A stretch of 64,000 bases of DNA from Actinoplanes palleronii (GTDB taxonomy: Bacteria > Actinomycetota > Actinomycetes > Mycobacteriales > Micromonosporaceae), in contig NZ_BOMS01000004.1 of NCBI RefSeq assembly GCF_016862315.1, positions 1 through 64,000 of the forward strand. Reading direction: 5' to 3'. Shown piece by piece: positions 28,035-35,789 of the stretch. Positions within the stretch are counted from its first letter, which is position 1, and every line of letters starts with the position of its first letter. The notes under the pieces were generated by a model, which made no database searches, was not told the origin of the DNA, and was given only the letters and a program-made list of their open reading frames with translations. Position numbers and translations under genes: made by a program.

Positions 28035-28055
28035 GATACGAGAGCGTTCCGTTTC
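28035..28055. promoter_or_regulatory. TetR operator copy 1 for the DHA2 exporter
   Basis: GATACGAGAGCG then TTCCGTTTC. It matches operator copy 2 at 18 of 21 positions. Centres are 50 bp apart, both upstream of the exporter start. Confidence 0.55.
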
Positions 28056-28084
28056 TATACGACGGGGGCTACTGTCCCCATTGA

Positions 28085-28105
28085 GATACGGAACGGTTCC
28101 GTTTC
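28085..28105. promoter_or_regulatory. TetR operator copy 2 for the DHA2 exporter
   Basis: An exact dyad ACGGAAC-G-GTTCCGT (28088-28102) extends outward to GATACGG...CCGTTTC with one mismatch pair. It lies 22 bp before the exporter ATG and is a good site for the TetR encoded downstream. Confidence 0.7.
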
Positions 28106-28126
28106 ATAACCGGGGGGAAACACCGG

Positions 28127-29704
28127 ATGAACGCCGAAGTACAACCCCAGACCGGGCACCCCCGGCGCTGGGCCATCCTGGGCGTGCTGGTCATCAGCCT
28201 GCTCGTGGTGGTGCTCGACAACACCGTGCTGAACGTGGCACTGCGCATCATCGCCGACCCGCAGCACGGGCTCGGCGCGACGCAGAGCCAGCTCGAATGG
28301 GCCATCAACTCGTACACCCTGGTCTTCGCCGGCATGCTGTTCACCGCCGGCATCCTGGCCGACCGGCTGGGCCGCCGGATCACCCTGGCCGTCGGCCTGG
28401 TGCTGTTCGGCATCGCGTCGCTGATCTCCGCGTACGCCGGCTCGCCGGACCAGCTGATCGCCGCCCGCGCGGTGATGGGCCTGGGCGCCGCGGCCGTCAT
28501 GCCCGCCACTCTGTCGATCATCGCGAACGTCTTCGAGCCGAAGGAGCGCGGCCGCGCCATCGGTGTCTGGGCCGGCGCGGTCGGCCTCGCGGTCGCCCTC
28601 GGCCCGATTCTCGGCGGCTTCCTGCTGGAGAACTTCTGGTGGGGCTCGGTCTTCCTGATCAACGTGCCGATCGTGATCGCCGGCGTGATCCTGGTCTTCG
28701 TCCTGGTGCCGGAGTCGCGTGACCCCAAGCCGGGCCGGATCGACGTGGTCGGCGTCCTGCTCTCGGTGATCGGCCTGACCCTGCTCACCTACGGCGTGAT
28801 CAAGGGCGGCGAGGACGGCTTCGGCGACACCCTGGCCTGGGCCCCGATCCTCAGCGGCGTGCTGGTCCTGGTCGGCTTCGTGCTCTACGAGCTGCGGGTC
28901 GAGTTCCCGTCGCTGGACGTGCGGCTCTTCAAGAACCGTCAGTTCTCCGCGTCGACTTCCATGATCGGCCTGGTCTTCTTCGCGGCCATGGGCTCGATGT
29001 TCTTCGGCGCGTTCTACCTGCAGCTGGTCCGCGGTTACGGCCCGCTCGCCTCCGGCGCGCTGTTCGTCCCGTTCGCGGTCGGCCAGATGGTCTTCGCCCC
29101 GATCAGCTCGAACATGGTCAAGAAGTTCGGCCCGAAGCTGGTCAGCACGGTCGGCCTGCTGCTCGTCGCGACCGGCCTGGGCACCTGGCTGCTGATCGGC
29201 ACCGAGACCCCGATCGCCGTGGTCGCCGTCGCGTTCTTCCTGATGGGCGTCGGCATGGCGAACGTGATGCCGCCGGCCACCGAGTCGATCATGGCAGCGC
29301 TGCCCCGGGAGAAGGCCGGCGTCGGCTCCGCGGTCAGCAACACCATCCGGCAGCTCGGCGGGGCCCTCGGCGTCGCGGTACTGGGCGCCATCCTCTCCTC
29401 GGTCTACCGCGACAACCTGGGCACCGCCACCGACGGCCTGCCCGGCGCGGCGGCCGACGCGGCCCGCGAGTCCATCTCCGGGGCGTACGCGGTGGCCGAG
29501 CAGGCCGGCCAGGCCGGGTCCGCGCTGATCACCACCGCCAACGAGGCGTACGTCACGGCGATGCACTGGGCGGCCCTCGGCTCGCTGGTGTTCGCGCTGC
29601 TCGGCGCGCTGGTCGCGGTGATCTTCCTCCCCGGCAAGCGGCCGGAGGGTCCGCACAGCCCGGTTCTCGCCGAGGAGCAGGGCGTGGCCCTGGTCGAGGC
29701 GTAA
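28127..29704 (+). CDS. DHA2-family (EmrB/QacA) multidrug exporter
   Basis: A 525-residue MFS antiporter with about 14 hydrophobic helices. Motif C-like and early DHA2 marks are present: VVVLDNTVLNVALR (the LDxTVVNVAL motif), QWAINSYTLVF-like LEWAINSYTLVF, GILADRLGRRI (motif A) and GPILGGFLLENFWW (motif C). It should pump a drug or metabolite out using the proton gradient. Two TetR-type operators precede it and the regulator gene follows after 13 bp, forming an autoregulated two-gene unit. Confidence 0.93.
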   Translation: MNAEVQPQTGHPRRWAILGVLVISLLVVVLDNTVLNVALRIIADPQHGLGATQSQLEWAINSYTLVFAGMLFTAGILADRLGRRITLAVGLVLFGIASLISAYAGSPDQLIAARAVMGLGAAAVMPATLSIIANVFEPKERGRAIGVWAGAVGLAVALGPILGGFLLENFWWGSVFLINVPIVIAGVILVFVLVPESRDPKPGRIDVVGVLLSVIGLTLLTYGVIKGGEDGFGDTLAWAPILSGVLVLVGFVLYELRVEFPSLDVRLFKNRQFSASTSMIGLVFFAAMGSMFFGAFYLQLVRGYGPLASGALFVPFAVGQMVFAPISSNMVKKFGPKLVSTVGLLLVATGLGTWLLIGTETPIAVVAVAFFLMGVGMANVMPPATESIMAALPREKAGVGSAVSNTIRQLGGALGVAVLGAILSSVYRDNLGTATDGLPGAAADAARESISGAYAVAEQAGQAGSALITTANEAYVTAMHWAALGSLVFALLGALVAVIFLPGKRPEGPHSPVLAEEQGVALVEA

Positions 29705-29717
29705 CCCGTCGGTAACA

Positions 29718-30332
29718 ATGAATCCCATGACCAGCACCGTCCCGGCCGCCCAGGAGCGTAAAGCTCCTGGCCGGCCCCGCAACGCCCAGGCCGACGAGGC
29801 CATCCTCGACGCGGTGCTCGCACTGATGTCGGAGGGGCAGAGCGCGACGGCCGTCTCGATCGAGGCGGTCGCCGCGCGTGCCGGGGTCGGCAAGGCCACC
29901 ATCTACCGTCGGTGGCCGAACAAGGAATCGCTGCTGATCGACGCGGTGCGCAGCATGAAGGGCCCGATCCCGGAGCTGCCGGGCGCATCGGTGCGCGACG
30001 ACCTGATCGCCATGGTCACCGCGAACCGGTCGTCCCGGAGCCGGGAGTTCGGCAAGGTCACCGCGTGTCTGCTGCCGGAGTTGCAGCGGGACGCCGAACT
30101 GAGCCGGATGCACCATGCGGTGATGGAGCCCCGGCGCGAGGTGATGCGCACGATCCTGCGGCGCGGCATCGCCGGCGGGGAGCTGCGGGCCGACCTGAAC
30201 ATCGAGCTGACCCTGCTGATGCTCTCCGGGCCGTCGATGATGCAGGGCCTGTTCGGGATCGACACCGGCGTCACCGACGACGACTTCCCGACGACGCTGG
30301 TCGACTCGCTGCTGCGGGGCGCGGCCGCCTGA
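29718..30332 (+). CDS. TetR-family regulator of the exporter
   Basis: A 204-residue TetR/AcrR protein. The helix-turn-helix is VSIEAVAARAGVGKATIYRR (about residues 40-59), followed by WPNKESLLIDAV. The C-terminal domain has the TetR_C-type helices (ELLRDAELSRMHHAVMEPRR-like segment). It is cotranscribed with the DHA2 exporter and most likely binds the two dyads at 28035 and 28085. A 12-bp perfect hairpin follows its stop by 8 bp. Confidence 0.93.
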   Translation: MNPMTSTVPAAQERKAPGRPRNAQADEAILDAVLALMSEGQSATAVSIEAVAARAGVGKATIYRRWPNKESLLIDAVRSMKGPIPELPGASVRDDLIAMVTANRSSRSREFGKVTACLLPELQRDAELSRMHHAVMEPRREVMRTILRRGIAGGELRADLNIELTLLMLSGPSMMQGLFGIDTGVTDDDFPTTLVDSLLRGAAA

Positions 30333-30340
30333 CCCCCGAA

Positions 30341-30383
30341 GTGTGTGAAGTTGCGGCGCCCTCCGCACCCAAACTTCACACAC
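30341..30383. terminator. 12-bp perfect stem after the TetR gene
   Basis: GTGTGTGAAGTT (30341-30352) pairs exactly with AACTTCACACAC (30372-30383), leaving a 19-nt loop. No T tract follows. It ends the exporter operon and forms the first part of the 61-bp repeat array. Confidence 0.6.
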
Positions 30384-30568
30384 ACGGGGCCGCCGGGCGC
30401 TGCGTGGGGACTTTCGGCGCGCTCCGCACCACAACTTCACACACACGAGGTGGCCGGGCGCTGCGTGGGGACTTTCGGCGCGCTCCGCACCACAACTTCA
30501 CACACACGGGGTGGCTGGGGGCTGCGTGGGGAGTTTGGGTGCGGAGCGCGCCGCAACTTCACACACAC
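30372..30568. repeat. 61-bp tandem repeat array, about 3.2 copies
   Basis: ACTTCACACACAC begins at 30373, 30434, 30495 and 30556, exactly 61 bp apart. Between them are nearly identical blocks containing GGGCGCTGCGTGGGGACTTT and GCGCTCCGCACC; the last unit carries the latter inverted as GGTGCGGAGCGCGC. Intervening sequence is conserved, so this is a minisatellite and not CRISPR. It fills most of the 314-bp gap before the helicase gene. Confidence 0.8.
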
Positions 30569-30646
30569 CGGGGAAGCCGAAACCGACAAAGCCGAAGAAC
30601 CCGATTTTCCAGCGCGAAAGCCTTTCGCACTGCTGCAATCGGGAGC

Positions 30647-33600
30647 ATGGGACCCCGGCGTGACGACAACAGGTCCGAGCCGAGGCCGGCGCGGGCCGGC
30701 GTGCACACGGCTCTACGGGCCTGGCGAGAGAGCCTGATCGATCTCGGCGACAACAATCGCCTGATCAACTTCACCGGCGGCAACGCCGACCTCGTGGAGA
30801 TCACCGCACCGGACCCGGACCGGGTGGTCACCGCCCTGACCCGCGGCGCCCGGTGCGCCTTCACCGGGCCGGGCGGCGCGGGAGCCGAACGAGAGAACAC
30901 GCTCCGCACCGAGCTGCCCGTCCGCTCGCTCGGCCCGGTGCTGCGCCGGCTGATGCGCCGCTCCCAGCAGGAGTACCTGGACCGCGGCGTCGCCGTCCTG
31001 CACCTCGCGCTCGGCCTGCTCAACTGGCGCCTGGCCGACGACGACGAGGACGCCGACAGCGAGTCCACCAGCCACGCCAGCCCGCTGCTGCTGCTCCCCG
31101 CCGAACTGGTACCGAGCGAGTCCGGCGACCTGCCCGAGCTGCGGCTGCGCGACGAGGAGCCGGTGCTCAACCCGGCCCTGGTGCTGCGGCTGCGCCAGTC
31201 CGGTGTCACCCTGCCCGGCCTGGAACCCGGCGCCGAGTTGAACGTCTCGGAGTTCTGGGCGCACTTCACCGACACGGTCGCCCGCCGGCACGGCTGGCAC
31301 ATCGAACGCACCGTGATCCTGACCTGCCTCACGTTCCACAAGGAGGCGATCTACCGGGACCTGCAGGAGAATGAGGAGCGGATCCTGGCCCACCCGGTGG
31401 TCCGCGCGCTGGCCACCACCGACCAGCACCGGCAGACCGACGCGTTCAGGTTCACCCCGATCCGGCCGGACGAGGTGGACCGGCTCACCCCGCCCGAGGA
31501 CGTGCCGCTGGTCCTGGACGCCGACTCGTCGCAGCGGGCCTGCGTGGCCGCCGCGCTGGCCGGGCACAGCTTCGTGATGGACGGTCCGCCCGGCACCGGC
31601 AAGTCGCAGACCGTGGCCAACATGATCGGCGCGCTGCTGCACGCCGGCAAGCGGGTGCTGTTCGTCTCGGAGAAGGTGGCCGCGCTCGACGTGGTGCGCA
31701 ACCGGCTGGCCGAGGCCGGTCTGGACCGCTACATCCTGGAGCTGCACGGGCAGCAGGCCGGCCGCCGCGAGGTCGCGACGCTGCTCGCGGCCGCGGTGGA
31801 CGAGGCGCCGGAGGCGCCCGGGGAAGGCCCGGCTGTCGACCGCGGTGCGCTCCGGGAGCGCCGCGAGAAATTGACTGCTTTCGCGTACGCCATGAACCAG
31901 ACCCGCCAGCCCCTCGGCGCCACCCTGCACGAGATCATCGGCCGTTGCGCCGGACTGTCCGAGGCCCCGGCCGCCCCGGTGCCGGCCATCACCCCGGACG
32001 CGCTCACCCCGGACGTGATGCGCCGGGTCCGCGAGGCCACCGACCAGCTCGCCCGCTCGTGGCGCGCGATGGCCGGCGGCGACGACCTGCTCTGGCGCGA
32101 CGTGATCACCCGTGAGCCGCTCGATCCGGCGCTGAGCCGGGCCGAGAAGGCGCTCGCCACCCTGGCCCGCTCGGCCCGGATCGCCGACGCCGCGGCGCAC
32201 GCGTTCGGGCTGCGCCGCCCGGATGACGCGGCCACCCTGGCCCGGCTCGCCGAGCACGCCGGCACCCGGCCGTCCCGGGTCGCCGACTCCTGGCTGACCG
32301 CGGACGACCTGGCCCCGGTCCGCCAGGCCGCCGACCGGCGCAGCGACGAGCTGGCCACCGCGGCCACGGCCGCCGAGGCGGTACGCCAGCGCGCCGGCGT
32401 GGACTGGACCGCGCTGCCGTCGCCCGCCGACCTGCCGGTGGTCCCCGACCTGAGCGCGCTGACCGCGCCGGTCGAGCTGGACGCGCTGACCGCCGCCGAC
32501 GCCGACGACCTGGCCCGCTCGTTCACCCGGGCCGCCGAGCAGCTCGACAAGCACCGGCGGGCGGTCGACCGGGTCACCGCCAAGCTCGGGCTGCCGCCGG
32601 CCACCACGATCCGGGACATCTCCCGGGTGGCCGCCGTCGCCGAGCTGGGCGTGCGCCCGCACAAGCCGGAACGGTTCTGGTTCGGGCCGGGCGCGCTGAC
32701 CGGGGTGCAGAACGGGTCGAGCGCGCTGCGCCGGGCCCTGGAGGCGCTCGTCGGTGCGGAGATCCAGGCCCGGCCGTACTTCGCCGAGGCGATCCTGGCC
32801 CAGCCGGTCGAGGAGCTCGCCGAGCGCTTCACCAACGTCCATCGCGGGTTCGGGAAGCTGCGGGCGGCGTACCGGCGGGACAAGCGGCAGGTGGCCGGCT
32901 TCGTGCTGCCGACCGCGCACCTCGGCGACGCGATCGACCGGATCGGCACGGCGGTCGCCTGGAAGCGGGCCCGGCAGGAGCTGGCCGCGGCGGAACACGC
33001 GTACGCGACGGTGCTGGGCCGCTACTGGCAGGGCCGGGGCACCGACTTCGCGGCCGTCGACGAGGCGATCGCGGTGGCCACCTCGGCGCTGGCCGCGGCA
33101 CCGCCGTCCGGGGTGGAGGCGGTGCTCGGCTACCTCTGCGCGCCCGCTCCCGACCCGGAGCCGATCCGGGTCGTCGCCGAGGCCCGGGACGCGCTGCTGC
33201 GCTGGCAGGCCACGCTGCGCCCGGCGCCCTATCCGGCGGCCCGCCCCGAGCTGGTGTCCGGCCCGATCGAGGACGCGATCACCTGGCTGACCGCGCACAC
33301 CGCGGCTCTGCACGCCACACTGGAGACGCTGCGCGCCTACGACACCGCGACCGGGCGCACCCTCGACTACGCCGAGACCGTACGCCTGGCCGAGCTGCGC
33401 ACCACGGCGGCGCGGGCCGAGGCGGCGCTCTCCGGTCGTACCGGACCATTGCTCGACACCGCGAGCGAACCGCCTGCCGATCCCGCCGCGGTCGCCGAAG
33501 CGGTCGCCTGGGCCGCCGAGGTCCGCCGGTTCCGCGGTCCGGAGGCGCCGCTCACCGCGGAGCAGGTCGCGGCGCTGCGTGACCTGCGGCCGATCGTCGG

Positions 33601-35518
33601 GCTGGCCGAACGGGCGCAGGAGTGGACCGAGGCGAGCCACGCGGTGCTCGCCGGGTTCGGGCCCTCGCGCCAGGCCGGCCTGCGCGAACAGTTCGACGAC
33701 TACCCGCGGGCGTCCGCGTTCCTGCGGGCCGCCCGGGACGACAGCAGCGGGCAGGAGGAGTGGTTCGCCTGCCTCGACGCCCGGGACGTGCTCACCTTCC
33801 ACGGCCTGGACGCCGCCGTCGAGTTCTGCGCCGACCAGCACCTGGACAGCGCGGACGTGCCGGCCGTGCTGGAACGCGCGCTGCTGCACGGCTGGGTCGA
33901 CGCGGTGGTCCGGGCCGACAACCGGCTGCGGCCCTGGCGGGGCGAGGACCGGGACCGCCTGGTCACCGAGTTCCGGCAGGCCGACGAGAAGCTCGCGGCG
34001 GTCGCGGCCCGCGAGATCATCGCGGCGGTCGAGGCCCGCCGGCCGGCCGCCGACAGCACGGCCGCGGGCCTGTTGCGGCGGGAGGCGATGAAGGCCGATC
34101 GGCAACTTCCGGTACGGGATCTGATCGCCCGGGCCCGTGACGTCGTGCTCGCCCTGCGCCCGTGCGTGCTGGCGTCGCCGCTGACCGTGAGTCAGTCGCT
34201 GCCACCGGACATCGGCTTCGACGCGGTCATCTTCGACGAGGCCTCGCAGATCACCCCGGCCGACGCGATCAACTGCATCTACCGCGGCACCGCCCTGATC
34301 ACCGCGGGCGACGACCGGCAGCTGCCACCGACGTCGTTCTTCGACCGGACCTACTCGGCGGTGGACACCGACACCGAGGTGCTCGACTACCAGTCGGTGC
34401 TGGAGCTGGCCAAGGCCTGCGGCGCGTTCCCCGGGATGGGCCTGACCTGGCACTACCGCAGCCGGCACCAGGCGCTCGTGGCGTTCGCCAACGACGCGTT
34501 CTACCAGGGCCGGCTGAGCACGTTCCCGGCGCCGGGCAACGGCGGGCCGGACACCGGCGTCGAGTTGTTCCCGGTGGCCGGTGTCTACCGCCGCAGCACC
34601 AGCCGGGACAACCCGATCGAGGCCGAACGGGTCGCCGAGCGGATCGTGCACCACTTCACCACCCGGCCCGGGCACACGCTGGGCGTCGTCACGTTCTCGG
34701 TGGCGCAGGCCGAGGCGATCGACCGGGCCCTCGAGAAGATCGCCGCCGGTCATCCGGCGCTGGAACGCGCGGTCGCCGACGACCGCCTGCACGGCTTCTT
34801 CGTGAAGAGCCTGGAGTCGGTCCAGGGCGACGAACGCGACGTCATGATCTTCTCGATCGGCTACGGCTACGACGAAGCCGGCAAGATCAGCGCCAACTTC
34901 GGGGCGCTGAACCGGACCAACGGCTGGCGGCGGCTGAACGTCGCGATCACCCGGGCCCGGCACCGGGTGGAGCTGGTCACCTCGATCCTGTCCCGGGACG
35001 TCCCGGAGTCGGAGAACGAGGGTGTCCGGCAGCTGGCGGCGTACCTGGACTACGTGGAGCGCGGCACCGGCGACACCAGCCTGGACTCCTCCGACGCGCC
35101 CGGCGCGTTCGTGGACTCGGTCCTGGAGACCGTCCGGTCCTGGGGTTATCCGGCCCGGACCGGCCTGGGCACGTCCGGCGGCCGGGTCGACATCGCGATC
35201 CGGCACCCGGAGGACCCGGCCGGCGACTACCTGCTCGGGGTCCGCTGCGACGGGCCGGGCTACCGGGACTGCCCGGCCGCGCGCGACCGGGACCGGCTCA
35301 CCGACCAGGTCCTGATCGACCTGGGCTGGACGTTGCACCGGGCCTGGGCCCTGTCCTGGTACCGCGACCGGGCCGGCGAGGAGTCCCGCCTGCGCGCCGC
35401 CCTGGACCGCGCCGCGGCGTCCCGCCCGGCCCGCACCGGCGCGGTCGAGGGCCCGGCCGCCGACCGCGCCCCGAACGCCCGCCCCCGCATCCTCCGCGGC
35501 GAGCCGGCCCGCAAGTAG
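30647..35518 (+). CDS. DUF4011 superfamily-1 helicase with C-terminal endonuclease-like domain
   Basis: A 1623-residue protein. Residues about 25-60 (LRAWRESLIDLGDNNRLINF) are the DUF4011 start. The SF1 helicase core follows: Walker A GPPGTGKSQTVANMIG (near residue 315), Walker B IFDEASQITPADA, motif III GDDRQLPPTSFF, then VQGDERDVMIFSIGYG and RRLNVAITRARHRVELV. A long helical insertion separates the RecA-like halves. The last 120 residues resemble the MTES_1575 restriction-endonuclease domain (GRVDIAI, CDGPGY, ARDRDRLTDQVLIDLGW). The expected catalytic Glu before CDG reads Arg (GVRCDG), so nuclease activity is doubtful. ATG 30647 has GGGAG only one base away, so the start is uncertain. Such COG1112-like helicases occur in repair and in phage-defence loci. 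Confidence 0.88.
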   Translation: MGPRRDDNRSEPRPARAGVHTALRAWRESLIDLGDNNRLINFTGGNADLVEITAPDPDRVVTALTRGARCAFTGPGGAGAERENTLRTELPVRSLGPVLRRLMRRSQQEYLDRGVAVLHLALGLLNWRLADDDEDADSESTSHASPLLLLPAELVPSESGDLPELRLRDEEPVLNPALVLRLRQSGVTLPGLEPGAELNVSEFWAHFTDTVARRHGWHIERTVILTCLTFHKEAIYRDLQENEERILAHPVVRALATTDQHRQTDAFRFTPIRPDEVDRLTPPEDVPLVLDADSSQRACVAAALAGHSFVMDGPPGTGKSQTVANMIGALLHAGKRVLFVSEKVAALDVVRNRLAEAGLDRYILELHGQQAGRREVATLLAAAVDEAPEAPGEGPAVDRGALRERREKLTAFAYAMNQTRQPLGATLHEIIGRCAGLSEAPAAPVPAITPDALTPDVMRRVREATDQLARSWRAMAGGDDLLWRDVITREPLDPALSRAEKALATLARSARIADAAAHAFGLRRPDDAATLARLAEHAGTRPSRVADSWLTADDLAPVRQAADRRSDELATAATAAEAVRQRAGVDWTALPSPADLPVVPDLSALTAPVELDALTAADADDLARSFTRAAEQLDKHRRAVDRVTAKLGLPPATTIRDISRVAAVAELGVRPHKPERFWFGPGALTGVQNGSSALRRALEALVGAEIQARPYFAEAILAQPVEELAERFTNVHRGFGKLRAAYRRDKRQVAGFVLPTAHLGDAIDRIGTAVAWKRARQELAAAEHAYATVLGRYWQGRGTDFAAVDEAIAVATSALAAAPPSGVEAVLGYLCAPAPDPEPIRVVAEARDALLRWQATLRPAPYPAARPELVSGPIEDAITWLTAHTAALHATLETLRAYDTATGRTLDYAETVRLAELRTTAARAEAALSGRTGPLLDTASEPPADPAAVAEAVAWAAEVRRFRGPEAPLTAEQVAALRDLRPIVGLAERAQEWTEASHAVLAGFGPSRQAGLREQFDDYPRASAFLRAARDDSSGQEEWFACLDARDVLTFHGLDAAVEFCADQHLDSADVPAVLERALLHGWVDAVVRADNRLRPWRGEDRDRLVTEFRQADEKLAAVAAREIIAAVEARRPAADSTAAGLLRREAMKADRQLPVRDLIARARDVVLALRPCVLASPLTVSQSLPPDIGFDAVIFDEASQITPADAINCIYRGTALITAGDDRQLPPTSFFDRTYSAVDTDTEVLDYQSVLELAKACGAFPGMGLTWHYRSRHQALVAFANDAFYQGRLSTFPAPGNGGPDTGVELFPVAGVYRRSTSRDNPIEAERVAERIVHHFTTRPGHTLGVVTFSVAQAEAIDRALEKIAAGHPALERAVADDRLHGFFVKSLESVQGDERDVMIFSIGYGYDEAGKISANFGALNRTNGWRRLNVAITRARHRVELVTSILSRDVPESENEGVRQLAAYLDYVERGTGDTSLDSSDAPGAFVDSVLETVRSWGYPARTGLGTSGGRVDIAIRHPEDPAGDYLLGVRCDGPGYRDCPAARDRDRLTDQVLIDLGWTLHRAWALSWYRDRAGEESRLRAALDRAAASRPARTGAVEGPAADRAPNARPRILRGEPARK

Positions 35519-35526
35519 CCGTCCCG

Positions 35527-35579
35527 GGCTGGTGCTGGGGGGTGTCTCCGCGTCGCGGAGACACCCCCCAGCACCAGCC
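35527..35579. terminator. Perfect 53-bp palindrome after the helicase gene
   Basis: The left arm begins GGCTGGTGCTGGGGGGTGTC and continues TCCGCG; the right arm is its exact complement around a single T, a 26-bp stem. It starts 8 bp after the helicase stop. It shares the GGCTGG...TCTCCGCG frame with hairpins at 13349 and 35620. Confidence 0.75.
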
Positions 35580-35619
35580 AGAAGCGAGACATGCGAGACC
35601 GCACCGCGTGTCGCGGTCC

Positions 35620-35676
35620 CCGGCTGGTCCTCAGGGGTGTGTCGAGCACCGCGAGACACCCCTGAGGACCAGCCGG
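35620..35676. terminator. Second hairpin of the same family before the CapD gene
   Basis: CCGGCTGGTCCTCAGGGGTG pairs with its complement CACCCCTGAGGACCAGCCGG through a perfect 21-bp stem, with a mismatched upper part and small loop. It would terminate transcription arriving from the opposite, CapD, side. With 35527-35579 it insulates convergent genes. The DNA from 35680 to 35789 shows nothing else. Confidence 0.65.
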
Positions 35677-35789
35677 AAACCCGCAGCCGCGCCGCGGTCC
35701 GGGGTGGGCCGCGACCTCGCGCGAGACCAGCACGGGACTCGGCTCGTAGCCTGCGGACGGGCGCTCCGCATCCGTACCGGAAAAGATCT

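Noticed and set aside
28022-29988. Long minus-strand frames opposite the DHA2 exporter
   Set aside because: Shadows of the exporter. Their translations lack any hydrophobic helices or motif.
30372-30568. CRISPR array
   Set aside because: The sequence between the repeated blocks is itself conserved from copy to copy, there are only about three units, and no cas genes are present.
29912-30646. Extension of the helicase frame upstream through the TetR gene and the 61-bp array
   Set aside because: It would overlap the TetR coding region in another frame, and translated repeats give HTH-rich nonsense. The conserved domain begins after 30700.
30713-35659. A 1648-codon open frame on the minus strand opposite the helicase
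   Set aside because: It is a GC-bias shadow: its translation is low-complexity Gly/Arg/Val/Gln and matches no fold, while the plus strand encodes clear helicase motifs.
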